64,000 nucleotides of DNA. Origin: Cellulomonas sp. SLBN-39. Lineage in GTDB: Bacteria > Actinomycetota > Actinomycetes > Actinomycetales > Cellulomonadaceae. The stretch is from NCBI RefSeq assembly GCF_006715865.1, contig NZ_VFOA01000001.1:62001-126000 (forward strand). The letters run 5' to 3'. The stretch's first letter is position 1, and each line of letters opens with the position of its first letter. A program made the translations under genes and the position numbers. The notes under the pieces were generated by a model. That model saw nothing but the letters and a program-made list of their open reading frames with translations. It ran no database searches and had not been told where the DNA came from. Of this stretch, positions 35,793-44,230 are shown in pieces.

Positions 35793-36917
35793 TCAGCTGC
35801 GGGCGAGGTGGGTGAGGACCTCGTAGTGGCTCGTGTGCGGGAACATGTCGAGCAGCTGCGCGCGGCGCGGGCGCAGCGACGGCATGGCCGCCAGGTCGCG
35901 GGCGAGCGAGCCCGCGTGGCACGAGGAGTACAGGACGTGCTCGACCCCGGACGCCTCGAGCCAGCCCGCGAGCTCGGGTCCGATCCCCCGGCGCGGCGGG
36001 TTCACCACGACGAGGTCCGGCGGCGTCGACGCGCCCAGCGCCGCAGCGGTGGCGTCGCCGGCCTCGAAGCGCACGTCGACGAGGCCGGCGTCGGCCGCGC
36101 TGCGGCGGGCACCGACGACCGCCTCGGCGCTGGTCTCGACGCCGAGGACGTGCCGCCCGGGTGCGGCGAGGTGCAGCGCGAACCCGCCGACGCCGCAGTA
36201 CAGGTCCCACACGCTCGCCGGCGCGAGCTCGTCGGTCCAGGCGGCGGCCTGCCGGTAGAGCGCCGCGGCGACGTCGGCGCTGGTCTGGAAGAAGCTGCGG
36301 GGCCGCAGGTGCAGGTCCAGGTGGTTGACCCGCATGCGCAGCGTGTCGTGCACGGTCAGCACGACCTCGTCCGGCCCCTCGAGCACGGCCGCGTGCGCGG
36401 GCTGCACGTTGACGGACGCGACGACAAGACGCGGCAGCGCGTCCTGCAGCCACGGCAGGTGCTTGCGGATGCGGGCGAGCGCCTCGGTGCTGCGCAGCAC
36501 GAGCCGGACCATGAGCTCGTCGTCGGGCGAGACGGTGACGAGCACGTGCTTGAGCTCGCCCCGCCGCGCGGGGACGTCGTAGGGCTCGATCCGCGCGCGC
36601 GTCACGAACGCGGCCAGGGGCGCGAGGGCCGCGGTCAGCGCGGGCGGGTAGAGCGGGCAGCCCTGCAGGTCGACCCCGTGGCCGTCGGCGTCGAGGATTC
36701 CGAGGGTGGGGGCGTCGACGGTGCCGGCGACGACCATCTTGGCCTTGTTGCGGAACCCGGACTCGGCGCTGGTGACCGGCGGGAGCCAGTGCAGGTCGGG
36801 CGGGTCGCCGAGCAGCGTGCGGACCTGCTGCTGCTTGTCGGCGACCTGCGCGGGGTAGGGGCGCTCGAGGAGCGTGCACGAGCGGCACGTCCCCGCGTCG
36901 AAGTACCCGCAGCGCAC
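35793..36917 (-). CDS. rlmC: 23S rRNA (uracil-5-)-methyltransferase RlmC-like
   Basis: 374 residues, the same size as E. coli RlmC. Methylates a uracil of 23S rRNA (m5U747 in E. coli). The 4Fe-4S cysteines are in MRCGYFDAGTCRSCTLLE, with a fourth in DLQGCPLYPP. The SAM motif is VWDLYCGVGGFALHLA, followed by VVVNPPRRGIG and the catalytic Cys in VLYSSCHAGSLARDL. In high-GC Gram-positives the single family member may also modify other uracils, so the exact position methylated is inference. Confidence 0.9.
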   Translation of the reverse strand: MRCGYFDAGTCRSCTLLERPYPAQVADKQQQVRTLLGDPPDLHWLPPVTSAESGFRNKAKMVVAGTVDAPTLGILDADGHGVDLQGCPLYPPALTAALAPLAAFVTRARIEPYDVPARRGELKHVLVTVSPDDELMVRLVLRSTEALARIRKHLPWLQDALPRLVVASVNVQPAHAAVLEGPDEVVLTVHDTLRMRVNHLDLHLRPRSFFQTSADVAAALYRQAAAWTDELAPASVWDLYCGVGGFALHLAAPGRHVLGVETSAEAVVGARRSAADAGLVDVRFEAGDATAAALGASTPPDLVVVNPPRRGIGPELAGWLEASGVEHVLYSSCHAGSLARDLAAMPSLRPRRAQLLDMFPHTSHYEVLTHLARS

Positions 36918-36958
36918 CGCCCCAGCGTACGGGCCGCCCGACGGGTGACGCGCTGGGC

Positions 36959-37345
36959 TCAGCCGAGCAGCGCGACCGCGAGCGCGGCCAGCCCGAGCGC
37001 GGGCAGGGCGGCCTGCGTGAGGCCGGAGCGCAGCCGCGACGGCGTGCGGGCGACGAGGACGACGCCGGCGAGGACCATGGACCCCGCCCCGGCGAGGACG
37101 AGGGCGACTCCCGCGGGGCGGTCACCGGTGGCCACGAGGACGACGCCGACGCCGGCGACGACCGCGAGGAACAGGTTGTAGAAGCCCTGGTTCCAGGCCA
37201 TCTCGACGGTCGCCTCCGCCTGCTCGGGGGTGCCGCCGAAGGTGCGGCGCGCGACGGGCGCCGTCCACAGCAGCGACTCCAGGACGAAGATCCACACGTG
37301 CAGCAGCGCGCCGAGCGCGACGAGCACCAGTCCGAGCGTGAGCAC
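36959..37345 (-). CDS. DUF1304 membrane protein
   Basis: 128 residues from GTG 37345, which has GGGAGG eight bases upstream; longer in-frame sequence would run into the operator. Four membrane segments: the first carries GALLHVWIFVLESLLW, followed by the polar signature FGGTPEQAEATVEMAWNQGF, then three hydrophobic helices. DUF1304 proteins are small integral membrane proteins without known function. It is divergent from a TetR gene and very likely its target. Confidence 0.85.
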   Translation of the reverse strand: MLTLGLVLVALGALLHVWIFVLESLLWTAPVARRTFGGTPEQAEATVEMAWNQGFYNLFLAVVAGVGVVLVATGDRPAGVALVLAGAGSMVLAGVVLVARTPSRLRSGLTQAALPALGLAALAVALLG

Positions 37346-37364
37346 GAGGCCCTCCCTTTTCTGA

Positions 37365-37398
37365 ATCGATCGGTCCACAATGTACTGTACCGATCGAT
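37365..37398. promoter_or_regulatory. TetR-type operator between the DUF1304 and tetR genes
   Basis: ATCGATCGGT (37365-37374) and its exact reverse complement (37389-37398) flank a 14-base centre that includes possible -10 boxes (TACATT or TACAGT on the minus strand). It is the only AT-containing stretch between the divergent genes. Confidence 0.65.
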
Positions 37399-37433
37399 CC
37401 AGCACCACCCGTCGACCGCAGACCGGAGGAGTC

Positions 37434-38018
37434 GTGGGCCGCCCACCCTCGTTCGACCACGCCCAGGCCGTGACCGCCGCCCGCGACGTCTTCTGGGCGC
37501 GCGGCTACGACGCGACGTCGCTGGCGGACCTCGAGGACGCCACCGGCCTGTCCCGGTCAAGCCTGTACCACGCGTTCACCAGCAAGCACGGGCTCTTCGA
37601 CGCAGCCGTCGAGGACTACCTCGCGACGGTGGTGGAACCCCTGCTGCGCCCGCTGCGCGACGACCCCGGCAGGGCAACGCTCCCCCGCCACTTCGAACGC
37701 CTCGCCCGCACGGTGGCGGCGCGGGCGGCCGAGGACCCGCGGCAGGGCTGCCTGCTGCTGGGCGTCGCGGCCGGTCTCGCGGGCCGCGACCCGCAGGCGA
37801 GGGCCACGGTGTCCGCCTACCGCGAGCGCGTGACCGGGGCGATGGACGCCGCGGTCGGGCACCGCTGGCCCGGGCTGGCCGACGACGAGCGCACGCACCG
37901 GGCGCGGGTCCTCACCGGCCTGCAGGTCGCCGGCCTCACGCTGGCCCGGGTCGACCCGCGCTCCGCGGCCGACGTGCTGCGCTCGGGAGCCCGGCAGGTG
38001 GAGGCCTGGGACTCCTGA
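37434..38018 (+). CDS. TetR-family transcriptional regulator
   Basis: 194 residues from GTG 37434, with GGAGGA directly before it. The helix-turn-helix region is AARDVFWARGYDATSLADLE, then DATGLSRSSLYHAFTSKHGL, the usual TetR DNA-binding end. The C-terminal ligand domain includes EDPRQGCLLLGVAAGLAG, as in the AcrR/YcnC-like group. It probably represses itself and the divergent DUF1304 gene through the inverted repeat between them. Confidence 0.9.
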   Translation: MGRPPSFDHAQAVTAARDVFWARGYDATSLADLEDATGLSRSSLYHAFTSKHGLFDAAVEDYLATVVEPLLRPLRDDPGRATLPRHFERLARTVAARAAEDPRQGCLLLGVAAGLAGRDPQARATVSAYRERVTGAMDAAVGHRWPGLADDERTHRARVLTGLQVAGLTLARVDPRSAADVLRSGARQVEAWDS

Positions 38019-38053
38019 GCGGGCCGGCACGCACCGCGTCGGGCGGGCGCCCC

Positions 38054-39658
38054 TCAGACGTGGAAGCGCGCGACCATCTGCTTGAGGTCGGCCGACATGC
38101 GCGCCACCTCGCTGACGGCCTGGGCGGACTCGACCGCGGCACGCGCGGTGAGCTCGGCGGCGATGGTCACGCCCCCGATGTTCTCGGCGATGTTCCCGGA
38201 CCCGCTCGCCGCCTCAGTCACGGACCGGCTGATCTCGGCCGTGGTCGCCGTCTGCTCCTCGACGGCCGAGGCGATGGTCGACTGGTGGTCGCTGATCGAC
38301 CCGATGACCTGCTCGATCGAGCCGATGGCGTCCACGGCGGCCCGGGTGTCCACCTGGATCGACTCGACGCGCTGGGCGATCTCGCCGGTCGCCTTGGCCG
38401 TCTCCTGGGCGAGCTCCTTGACCTCGCCGGCCACGACCGCGAACCCCTTGCCGGCCTCGCCCGCCCGGGCGGCCTCGATCGTGGCGTTCAGGGCCAGCAG
38501 GTTGGTCTGCTCGGCGATCTGCGTGATGAGCTTGACGACGTTGCCGATCTCCTGGCTCGAGACCCCGAGCCGGTCGATCGTCTCCCCGGCCGAGGACGTG
38601 GCCCGCACGGCCTCCTCGGCGACGCGCACGGCACCGGCGGCGCTCGAGGAGATCTCGCGGATCGACGCACCCATCTCCTCGACGCCTGCGGCCACGGCCT
38701 GCGTGTTCGCAGACACCTGCGACGCAGCGGCGGAGACGGACGCCGCCTGGACGGAGGTCTCCTCCGCCGTCGAACCGGTCTGGGCGCTGACGGTCGCCAG
38801 CTGCTCGGCCGCACCGGCGAGCGCCATGGAGGAGGCGTCGATCTCGACGCAGACGCCGCGCAGCGTCACGACGGCCGCGTCGAGGGCCCTGCCCACGTTC
38901 CCGGTCTCGTCCCGCGAGGTCAGGGAGGACGACTGCGTCAGGTCGCCGTCGGCCATGGCACGGGCCACGCGCTCGACGTGCCGGAGCCCGCCGACGATGG
39001 AGCCCGAGACCACGAGGGCCACCGCGCTCGCGAGCGTGACACCGGCGAGGAGCAGCACGACCACCTGGAGCCGGTTCGCGGCGACGTCGCGCTCGGCGTC
39101 GGCCGCGATCTGCGCCGCGCTGGCCTGGGCGTCGTCGACCATCGCGACGAGGGTGTCGGTCATCGCCGTGATCGTCGGCGCCGCGACCTGGTCGCGCGCC
39201 TCGATCCACCCGGCGTCGTCGCCCGCGCGGATCAGCGGGAAGAGCGTGTCCTCCGCCAGGCCGAGGTAGGCGTCGAGCTGGGCACGGTAGTCCTCGACGA
39301 GGGCGGTGCGCCCAGGGTCTCCCACGGCCCGGGAGGCGTACCGGTCGGCGGCGGTCGCGGCCTCCTGGGCCGCCGCCCGCGCCGCCTCCTCGTAGCGGTC
39401 CCACGCCTCCTCGTCGTCCGAGGCCGCCTGGTTGACGACGTTGAGCCGCATCTCGGTCGTCGCCCGGCGCATGACCGCGGCGTCGAGCAGCGACTGGACG
39501 CCGTCGTCGTACATCGTGCGCGTGCCCTGGGCGGTGCTCTGGAGGGCGAGCAGCCCGATCACCCCGACCAGCACCGCCACGAGCAGCGCGACGGTGGCGA
39601 CCGCGAGGACCTGGACGCGGGTGCTGCGATGGCGCAGCACGTTGATCTTCTCGAGCAC
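38054..39658 (-). CDS. Methyl-accepting chemotaxis protein
   Basis: 534 residues from GTG 39658. Short cytoplasmic N-terminus, first membrane helix about 15-38 ([20 protein letters not shown]), extracellular four-helix-bundle sensor (about 40-200), second helix about 205-228, HAMP ([14 protein letters not shown]) and the signalling domain. The hairpin tip is [20 protein letters not shown] followed by [15 protein letters not shown]. The ligand is unknown. It implies a chemotaxis/flagellar system elsewhere on the genome; no che gene is in this window. Confidence 0.94.
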   Translation of the reverse strand: MLEKINVLRHRSTRVQVLAVATVALLVAVLVGVIGLLALQSTAQGTRTMYDDGVQSLLDAAVMRRATTEMRLNVVNQAASDDEEAWDRYEEAARAAAQEAATAADRYASRAVGDPGRTALVEDYRAQLDAYLGLAEDTLFPLIRAGDDAGWIEARDQVAAPTITAMTDTLVAMVDDAQASAAQIAADAERDVAANRLQVVVLLLAGVTLASAVALVVSGSIVGGLRHVERVARAMADGDLTQSSSLTSRDETGNVGRALDAAVVTLRGVCVEIDASSMALAGAAEQLATVSAQTGSTAEETSVQAASVSAAASQVSANTQAVAAGVEEMGASIREISSSAAGAVRVAEEAVRATSSAGETIDRLGVSSQEIGNVVKLITQIAEQTNLLALNATIEAARAGEAGKGFAVVAGEVKELAQETAKATGEIAQRVESIQVDTRAAVDAIGSIEQVIGSISDHQSTIASAVEEQTATTAEISRSVTEAASGSGNIAENIGGVTIAAELTARAAVESAQAVSEVARMSADLKQMVARFHV

Positions 39659-39778
39659 GGTGGACCCCCTGGGCGGCACGGCGACTTCTCCGACCGATCG
39701 GCGCGCCGGTCGCGCGCGCCGGAGGACGTTCGTCCCGGCGGCGGGTGAGGTGCGGACCGCGCCGGTAGCGTCGACGGG

Positions 39779-40609
39779 GTGCGGATGACCGAGGTGTCCG
39801 ACGCTGTGCTCGTGGCGACGAGCAGGACAATGTCGACCACGTCCACGCTGCTGGTCGGCGGCGACCGGGGCGTCCTCGTCGACCCGGCGTGGTGGCCCGA
39901 CGAGCTGGCCGGGATCGCCGACGACCTGGACGCGCTGGGCGTGCGCGTGACCGCGGGGTTCAGCACGCACGCCCATCACGACCACCTGCTGTGGCACCCC
40001 GGGTTGGGCGCGGCGCCACGATGGGCGTCGCCCGGCACGTGCGCGGTGGCGGCCCGGGACCGGGCTGCGCTGCTGGCGGACCTGACCGCCGAAGGCCCGT
40101 GGCCCGCCGACCTCGTCGAGCGGTTCGGGGACGTGCGGCCGCTGCCGCGCGGCTCCGCGTCGCCGCAGGGCGGGGCGGGCGGGTCGGGCGACGCGGGCAC
40201 GGTGCTGCGGGTGCCGGAGCCGTTCGGCGCCGACGGGCCGGACGAGGACCTGCTGGCGGTGGTGCACGACGCGCACGCACCGGGGCACGCGGCGCTGTGG
40301 GCGCCTGCGCGCGGCGTGCTGCTGGTCGGGGACATGCTCAGCGACGTCGAGGTGCCGCTGCCGTTCGACCCCGACGACGTCCCGGCGTACCTCGCCGGGC
40401 TGGACGCGCTCGCACCGTGGGTCGCGCGCGCCGACGTGCTCGTGCCCGGGCACGGTGCACCGACGCACGACCCCGTGGCGCGCCTGGACGCCGACCGCCG
40501 GTACCTCGACGCGGTGCTCGGCGGACGCACCCCGGACGACCCGCGACTGGCCGACCCGGCGGCGCGGGCCGACCACGCCCGCCTGGTCGCGATCGTGGCC
40601 GGGCGCTGA
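39779..40609 (+). CDS. MBL-fold metallo-hydrolase
   Basis: 276 residues from GTG 39779 (ATG 39785 also possible). The metal motif is [16 protein letters not shown] (HxHxDH); further ligands are [12 protein letters not shown], the bridging Asp in [15 protein letters not shown] and the last His in [12 protein letters not shown]. This is the glyoxalase-II/quorum-lactonase-like arrangement; the substrate is not evident. A stretch of Gly/Ser near residue 140 is a variable loop. Divergent from the chemoreceptor gene, with no operon partner. Confidence 0.85.
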   Translation: MRMTEVSDAVLVATSRTMSTTSTLLVGGDRGVLVDPAWWPDELAGIADDLDALGVRVTAGFSTHAHHDHLLWHPGLGAAPRWASPGTCAVAARDRAALLADLTAEGPWPADLVERFGDVRPLPRGSASPQGGAGGSGDAGTVLRVPEPFGADGPDEDLLAVVHDAHAPGHAALWAPARGVLLVGDMLSDVEVPLPFDPDDVPAYLAGLDALAPWVARADVLVPGHGAPTHDPVARLDADRRYLDAVLGGRTPDDPRLADPAARADHARLVAIVAGR

Positions 40610-40674
40610 CGGTCGGACCGCTCGGGGCCGGCGGGCCAGGGACCTGCGGCCTGGTCGCGCCCTCCCCGCCGACG

Positions 40675-40701
40675 TAAGGTAGACGAACTAGTACGTCTAC
40701 C
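40675..40701 (+). promoter_or_regulatory. 24-bp near-perfect palindromic operator at the ohr promoter
   Basis: GGTAGACG (40678-40685) and CGTCTACC (40694-40701) flank an ACTAGT core; 11 of 12 base pairs match. It begins within a likely -10 box TAAGGT (40675-40680) and ends just before the GGAGG of ohr, so a bound protein would block transcription start. Confidence 0.72.
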
Positions 40702-40713
40702 TCTGGAGGACCC

Positions 40714-41151
40714 ATGCCCGCCGTCTACACCGCCGTCGCCACCGCCACCGGGGAGGGCCGCGCCGGAGGCCGCGCCCAGTCCGACGACGGCCTGCTCGAC
40801 GTCACCCTCGCCATCCCCGCCGCCATCGGCGGACCGGGCGGCGGGACCAACCCCGAGCAGCTGTTCGCCGCCGGCTGGGCGTCGTGCTTCCACTCCGCCC
40901 TGAAGTCCGTCGCCGCCCGCGAGCGCGTCACGCTGCGCGACTCGGCCGTCGTCGCGCAGATCGGCCTGCTGCCCCTGGAGTCCGGCGCCTACACGATCGA
41001 GGCGGCGCTCGAGGTGGAGATCGGCGGGCTGGCCCAGGCCGAGGCCGAGCGTCTCGTCGAGCTCGCGCACCAGGTGTGCCCCTACTCCAACGCGACCCGT
41101 GGCAACATCGAGGTGCGCCTGACCACGACGACCGACGGGGACGCCGGATGA
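40714..41151 (+). CDS. ohr: Organic hydroperoxide resistance protein (Ohr/OsmC family)
   Basis: 145 residues; ATG 40714 preceded by GGAGG. A thiol peroxidase that reduces organic hydroperoxides. The two redox cysteines are in AAGWASCFHSALKSVA (C58) and AHQVCPYSNATRGNIEV (C122); the spacing and the NPEQLFAAGWASCF block are those of Ohr rather than OsmC. It overlaps the DoxX-like gene (ATGA) and is the first gene of a three-gene unit ending in a TetR regulator. Confidence 0.94.
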   Translation: MPAVYTAVATATGEGRAGGRAQSDDGLLDVTLAIPAAIGGPGGGTNPEQLFAAGWASCFHSALKSVAARERVTLRDSAVVAQIGLLPLESGAYTIEAALEVEIGGLAQAEAERLVELAHQVCPYSNATRGNIEVRLTTTTDGDAG

Positions 41152-41618
41152 GCACGACGAGCACGGCCCCGAGCACGCGCGACGGGGTCGCGCGCACCGT
41201 CGGCCGGGTGTGGCTCGGGCTGACGCTCGCGTTCGCCGGCACCACGCACCTGACGGTCGCGCGGCAGGAGTTCCAGGCGCAGGTGCCGTCGTGGGTGCCG
41301 CTCGACCACGACCTGGTCGTGCTCGCGTCGGGGGTCGTGGAGATCACGCTGGGCCTGGCGCTGACGTTCGCGCCGCGCCGGTGGCGGCCGTGGGTCGGCG
41401 CGGCGGCGGCGCTCTTCTTCGTCGCGATCTTCCCCGGCAACGTCGCCCAGTACCTGGAGCAGAAGGACGGGTTCGGGCTGGACACCGACGCCAAGCGTCT
41501 GGCCCGCCTGCCGTTCCAGCTGGTGCTGGTGCTGTGGTCGCTGTGGTCGACCGGCGCGTGGCGCGCGTTCCGCGCGCACCGGGCCGCGCTCGCCGCCCGC
41601 CCCGGGGACGGGCGATGA
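41148..41618 (+). CDS. DoxX-like membrane protein
   Basis: 156 residues. Four membrane segments: LGLTLAFAGTTHLTV, DLVVLASGVVEITLGLALTF, WVGAAAALFFVAIFPGNVAQ and FQLVLVLWSLWSTGAW. The FPGNVAQY motif after the third helix is typical of DoxX-like proteins found with oxidative-stress genes. It is coupled by 4-base overlaps to ohr upstream and to tetR downstream. Its role is unknown; a membrane-associated redox or quinone link is conjecture. Confidence 0.8.
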   Translation: MSTTSTAPSTRDGVARTVGRVWLGLTLAFAGTTHLTVARQEFQAQVPSWVPLDHDLVVLASGVVEITLGLALTFAPRRWRPWVGAAAALFFVAIFPGNVAQYLEQKDGFGLDTDAKRLARLPFQLVLVLWSLWSTGAWRAFRAHRAALAARPGDGR

Positions 41619-42238
41619 CCGCTCCGGTCGGGCTCGACCATCCCGCCGCGCCGGTCGTGGGCCGGCCGCGGCGGGACGGCGGGCAGTCGGACACCGCGCG
41701 GCGCATCCTGGCCGCCGCGGGCCCCCGGTTCTACCGCGAGGGGATCCGGGCGGTCAGCGCCGACGCGGTGATGGCCGACGCGGGCGTCACCAAGGCGACG
41801 TTCTACCGGCACTTCCCGACCAAGGACGACCTCGTGGCGGCGTACCTCGGCACGGTGGCCGCGGCCGAGCGGGCGGCGGTCGAGGACTGGCGGGCGCACC
41901 TCGCGCCGGGCCGGGTGCTGGAGGCGTACGCGGAGCACCTGGCCGCGCAGGCGTGCGGCGAGGGGTTCCGGGGCTGCCCGTTCCTCAACGCCGTCGCCGA
42001 GTACCCGGACCCGCAGCACGCGGTCCGCCGCGTCGCCGAGGACCACCGGGCGTGGCTGCGCGCCACGGCCGCGGATCTGCTCGCCGCGCTCGGCGTCCGG
42101 GCAGCGGCCGACGTCGCGGTCCAGCTGGTCATGCTGCGGGACGGCGCGATGGCCGCCGGGCCCGGCGTGGACCCGGCGACCGTCGGCCGTGCGCTGCGCA
42201 CCGCCGGTGAGGCGCTCGTGCGGGGGGCACGCGGCTGA
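41615..42238 (+). CDS. TetR-family transcriptional regulator
   Basis: 207 residues. The DNA-binding region reads ARRILAAAGPRFYREGIRAV, then ADAGVTKATFYRHFPTKDDL. A cysteine pair lies in AAQACGEGFRGCPFLN, a feature that could sense oxidants. The gene is the last of ohr-doxX-tetR (ATGA overlap), so it most likely controls its own operon through the 24-bp palindrome upstream of ohr. MarR-type OhrR is the usual ohr regulator, so TetR control here would be a replacement. Confidence 0.9.
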   Translation: MTAPVGLDHPAAPVVGRPRRDGGQSDTARRILAAAGPRFYREGIRAVSADAVMADAGVTKATFYRHFPTKDDLVAAYLGTVAAAERAAVEDWRAHLAPGRVLEAYAEHLAAQACGEGFRGCPFLNAVAEYPDPQHAVRRVAEDHRAWLRATAADLLAALGVRAAADVAVQLVMLRDGAMAAGPGVDPATVGRALRTAGEALVRGARG

Positions 42239-42260
42239 TCCCCGCAGGCCCGCCCGCGGC

Positions 42261-42749
42261 TCAGGCTGCGGCGAGCAGCGCGTCGATCTGGCCGACCGCC
42301 TCGGCCATCCCCTCGGCCATGCCCATGGCGACGACCTGCTCCATCTGCTCGGCGCTGGCGAAGCGTGACGTGATCGTCATGGTCGTGCCCGAGCCGCCGG
42401 CCTCGAGGAGGACGGCCATGCGGGTCACGGGCATCGCCGCGTCGGGCTCGCCGTCGTCGCCGGCGAAGGCGTCGTCGATCTCGATCGCCCGGGGCTCGTC
42501 GACGGCCACGAAGCGCCAGTGGCCGCGCGCGACCTCCCCCTCCGGGCCGGTCATGTGGTACTTCGCCGTCCCGCCGGCGCGCAGGTCGTGGGTGTCGAAC
42601 GTGGCGGGCCACGTCGGCGGGCCCCACCACCGCTCGAGGCGGCGGGCGTCGGCCCACAGCGCCCACGCCCGCGCGGGCGGTGCGGCCAGGTCGGCGACGA
42701 GGGTCAGGGTCAGGGCCTGCGGGTCGGGGGTGGTGCTGACGACGCTCAT
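42261..42749 (-). CDS. SRPBCC/AHSA1-domain protein
   Basis: 162 residues. START-like fold: LTLTLVADLAAPPARAWALW, RRLERWWGPPTWPATFDTHD, GTAKYHMTGPEG and a C-terminal helix EQMEQVVAMGMAEGMAEAVG. This AHSA1/CalC group commonly sits beside an ArsR regulator, as here (ATGA overlap). Ligand unknown. Confidence 0.88.
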   Translation of the reverse strand: MSVVSTTPDPQALTLTLVADLAAPPARAWALWADARRLERWWGPPTWPATFDTHDLRAGGTAKYHMTGPEGEVARGHWRFVAVDEPRAIEIDDAFAGDDGEPDAAMPVTRMAVLLEAGGSGTTMTITSRFASAEQMEQVVAMGMAEGMAEAVGQIDALLAAA

Positions 42750-43114
42750 GCTGCTCCTCCGGTGGGTGGGTGCGGGTCGTCGAGATCGGCCAGGACGGCC
42801 TCCATGCGGTCGACGCGGCCGCGCCAGAGCTCCTCGAGCTCGGACAGCAGCCGGGTCGCGGTGCGCAGGGCGTCGACGTCCCCGTGGACGACCTGCTCGC
42901 GCCCCCGCCGCTGCTTGACGACGAGGTGCGCCCGCTCCAGGACGGCCACGTGCTTCTGGACCGCCGCGAAGCTCATGGCGTAGCGCCGCGCCAGGGACGA
43001 GACGGACGCCTCCTGCTGGAGCACGCGCCGCACGATGTCGCGGCGCGTGGCGTCGGCGAGCGCGTGGAAGAGCCGGTCGACGTCGTCGCTGCTCCGCACC
43101 TGATCTACAACCAT
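42746..43114 (-). CDS. ArsR-family transcriptional regulator (SdpR-like)
   Basis: 122 residues from ATG 43114. Winged-helix: VDRLFHALADATRRDIVRRV, ASVSSLARRYAMSFAAVQKH and VAVLERAHLVVKQRRGREQV. There are no metal-binding cysteines, so it is not a metal sensor. It is coupled to the SRPBCC gene. The start codon sits inside an 18-bp palindrome and close behind a good -10 box, suggesting a leaderless, self-repressed transcript. Confidence 0.9.
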   Translation of the reverse strand: MVVDQVRSSDDVDRLFHALADATRRDIVRRVLQQEASVSSLARRYAMSFAAVQKHVAVLERAHLVVKQRRGREQVVHGDVDALRTATRLLSELEELWRGRVDRMEAVLADLDDPHPPTGGAA

Positions 43115-43151
43115 GTGGTTGTACGTTACGCCGGCACCCCGCCTCCGACAA
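43106..43151 (-). promoter_or_regulatory. Promoter and palindromic operator of the ArsR gene
   Basis: Minus strand: TTGTCG (43146-43151), 17-base spacer, TAACGT (43123-43128), then 8 bases to the ATG. TACAACCA-2 bases-TGGTTGTA (43106-43123) is a perfect palindrome that covers the start codon and the end of the -10 box. Confidence 0.72.
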
Positions 43152-43172
43152 CCCCGTGCGAGGCTGGAAGGC

Positions 43173-44150
43173 GTGAGTGCACCGAGCGTCAGCGCCGCGA
43201 CCTGCGCGGAGATCGTCCGCACCAACCTCACGACCCGCTGGCCCTACCACCTGGTGCACCTCGCCGACGGGCCCGAGGACGTGCGCACGCCCGCCGAGCT
43301 CTACCCCGCGTTCCACACGTCGTTCGACTGGCACTCGTGCGTGCACATGCACTGGCTCGGCGTCGAGGTCCTCGCCTCCGGGCACCAGGACGACGCCCTG
43401 CGCGCCCTGCTCGACCGGACCCTCACCCCTGACGCGATCGCCGGCGAGGTGGCGTACCTGCGCGCACACCCCGCGTTCGAGCGGCCCTACGGCTGGGCCT
43501 GGGCGGCCCGGCTCGCCGCCGCCTGCCGCACCGCCGCCGACGCGGGCGACCCCGACGCCGCCCGCTGGGCAGACGCCACCGCCCCGCTGGCCGCCACCGT
43601 GCTCGACCTCGCCGCCCCGTGGGTCACCCGCGCCGGGATGCCCGTGCGGCACGGCACGCACGCCTCGACGGCGTTCGGGCTCGCGCTGCTCGTCACCGCC
43701 GCCGACGACCTCGGCGCCGACGCGCACGCGGCCGCGCTGCGCACGCAGGCCCGGCGGCTCTTCGTCGACGACACCGCCTGGGCGACACGGTGGGAGACCA
43801 GCGGCCACGACTTCCTCTCCCCCGGGCTGTGCGAGGCCGACCTCATGGCCCGCACGCTGCCCGCCGACGAGCTGCCTGCCTGGTTCGACGCCTTCCTGCC
43901 CGACCCGCTCACCCTCACCACCCCGGCGAGCGTCGTCGACCCCACCGACGGGCACGCCGTGCACCTCGACGGGCTCAACCTCTCCCGCGCGGGCGCGCTG
44001 CACCGCCTCGCCCGCGCCCTGGACCGCCCGGCCCTCGCCGAGGCCGCCGACGCCCTCCTCGCGCACGGCCTGCCCGCCCTCGACCGGCCCGACTTCGTGG
44101 CCACGCACTGGCTCGCGTCGTTCGCCTGGGACGCCCAGACCAGCCGCTGA
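43173..44150 (+). CDS. DUF2891 family protein
   Basis: 325 residues from GTG 43173 (GGAAGG upstream). Alpha-helical, with the conserved FHTSFDWHSCVHMHWLGVEV and FERPYGWAWAARLAAAC near the N-terminus and VTRAGMPVRHGTHASTAFGL, SGHDFLSPGLCEADLMAR later, arranged as in (alpha/alpha)-barrel proteins. Conserved His, Trp and Asp residues look catalytic. DUF2891 has no established function; a glycosidase-like role is a guess from the fold type. Divergent from the arsR gene. Confidence 0.85.
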   Translation: MSAPSVSAATCAEIVRTNLTTRWPYHLVHLADGPEDVRTPAELYPAFHTSFDWHSCVHMHWLGVEVLASGHQDDALRALLDRTLTPDAIAGEVAYLRAHPAFERPYGWAWAARLAAACRTAADAGDPDAARWADATAPLAATVLDLAAPWVTRAGMPVRHGTHASTAFGLALLVTAADDLGADAHAAALRTQARRLFVDDTAWATRWETSGHDFLSPGLCEADLMARTLPADELPAWFDAFLPDPLTLTTPASVVDPTDGHAVHLDGLNLSRAGALHRLARALDRPALAEAADALLAHGLPALDRPDFVATHWLASFAWDAQTSR

Positions 44151-44230
44151 GCCACCCGGTCCCGCACCCCGCCCGGACGTCACGAGGACGTCACCCGGAC
44201 GAGACCTGGCGCCCGCCGCACCGGCACGCG

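Noticed and set aside
44151..44230. Direct repeat GGACGTCAC before dinB as a regulatory site
   Set aside because: Short, GC-rich and not palindromic as a pair; the LexA-box match explains regulation better.
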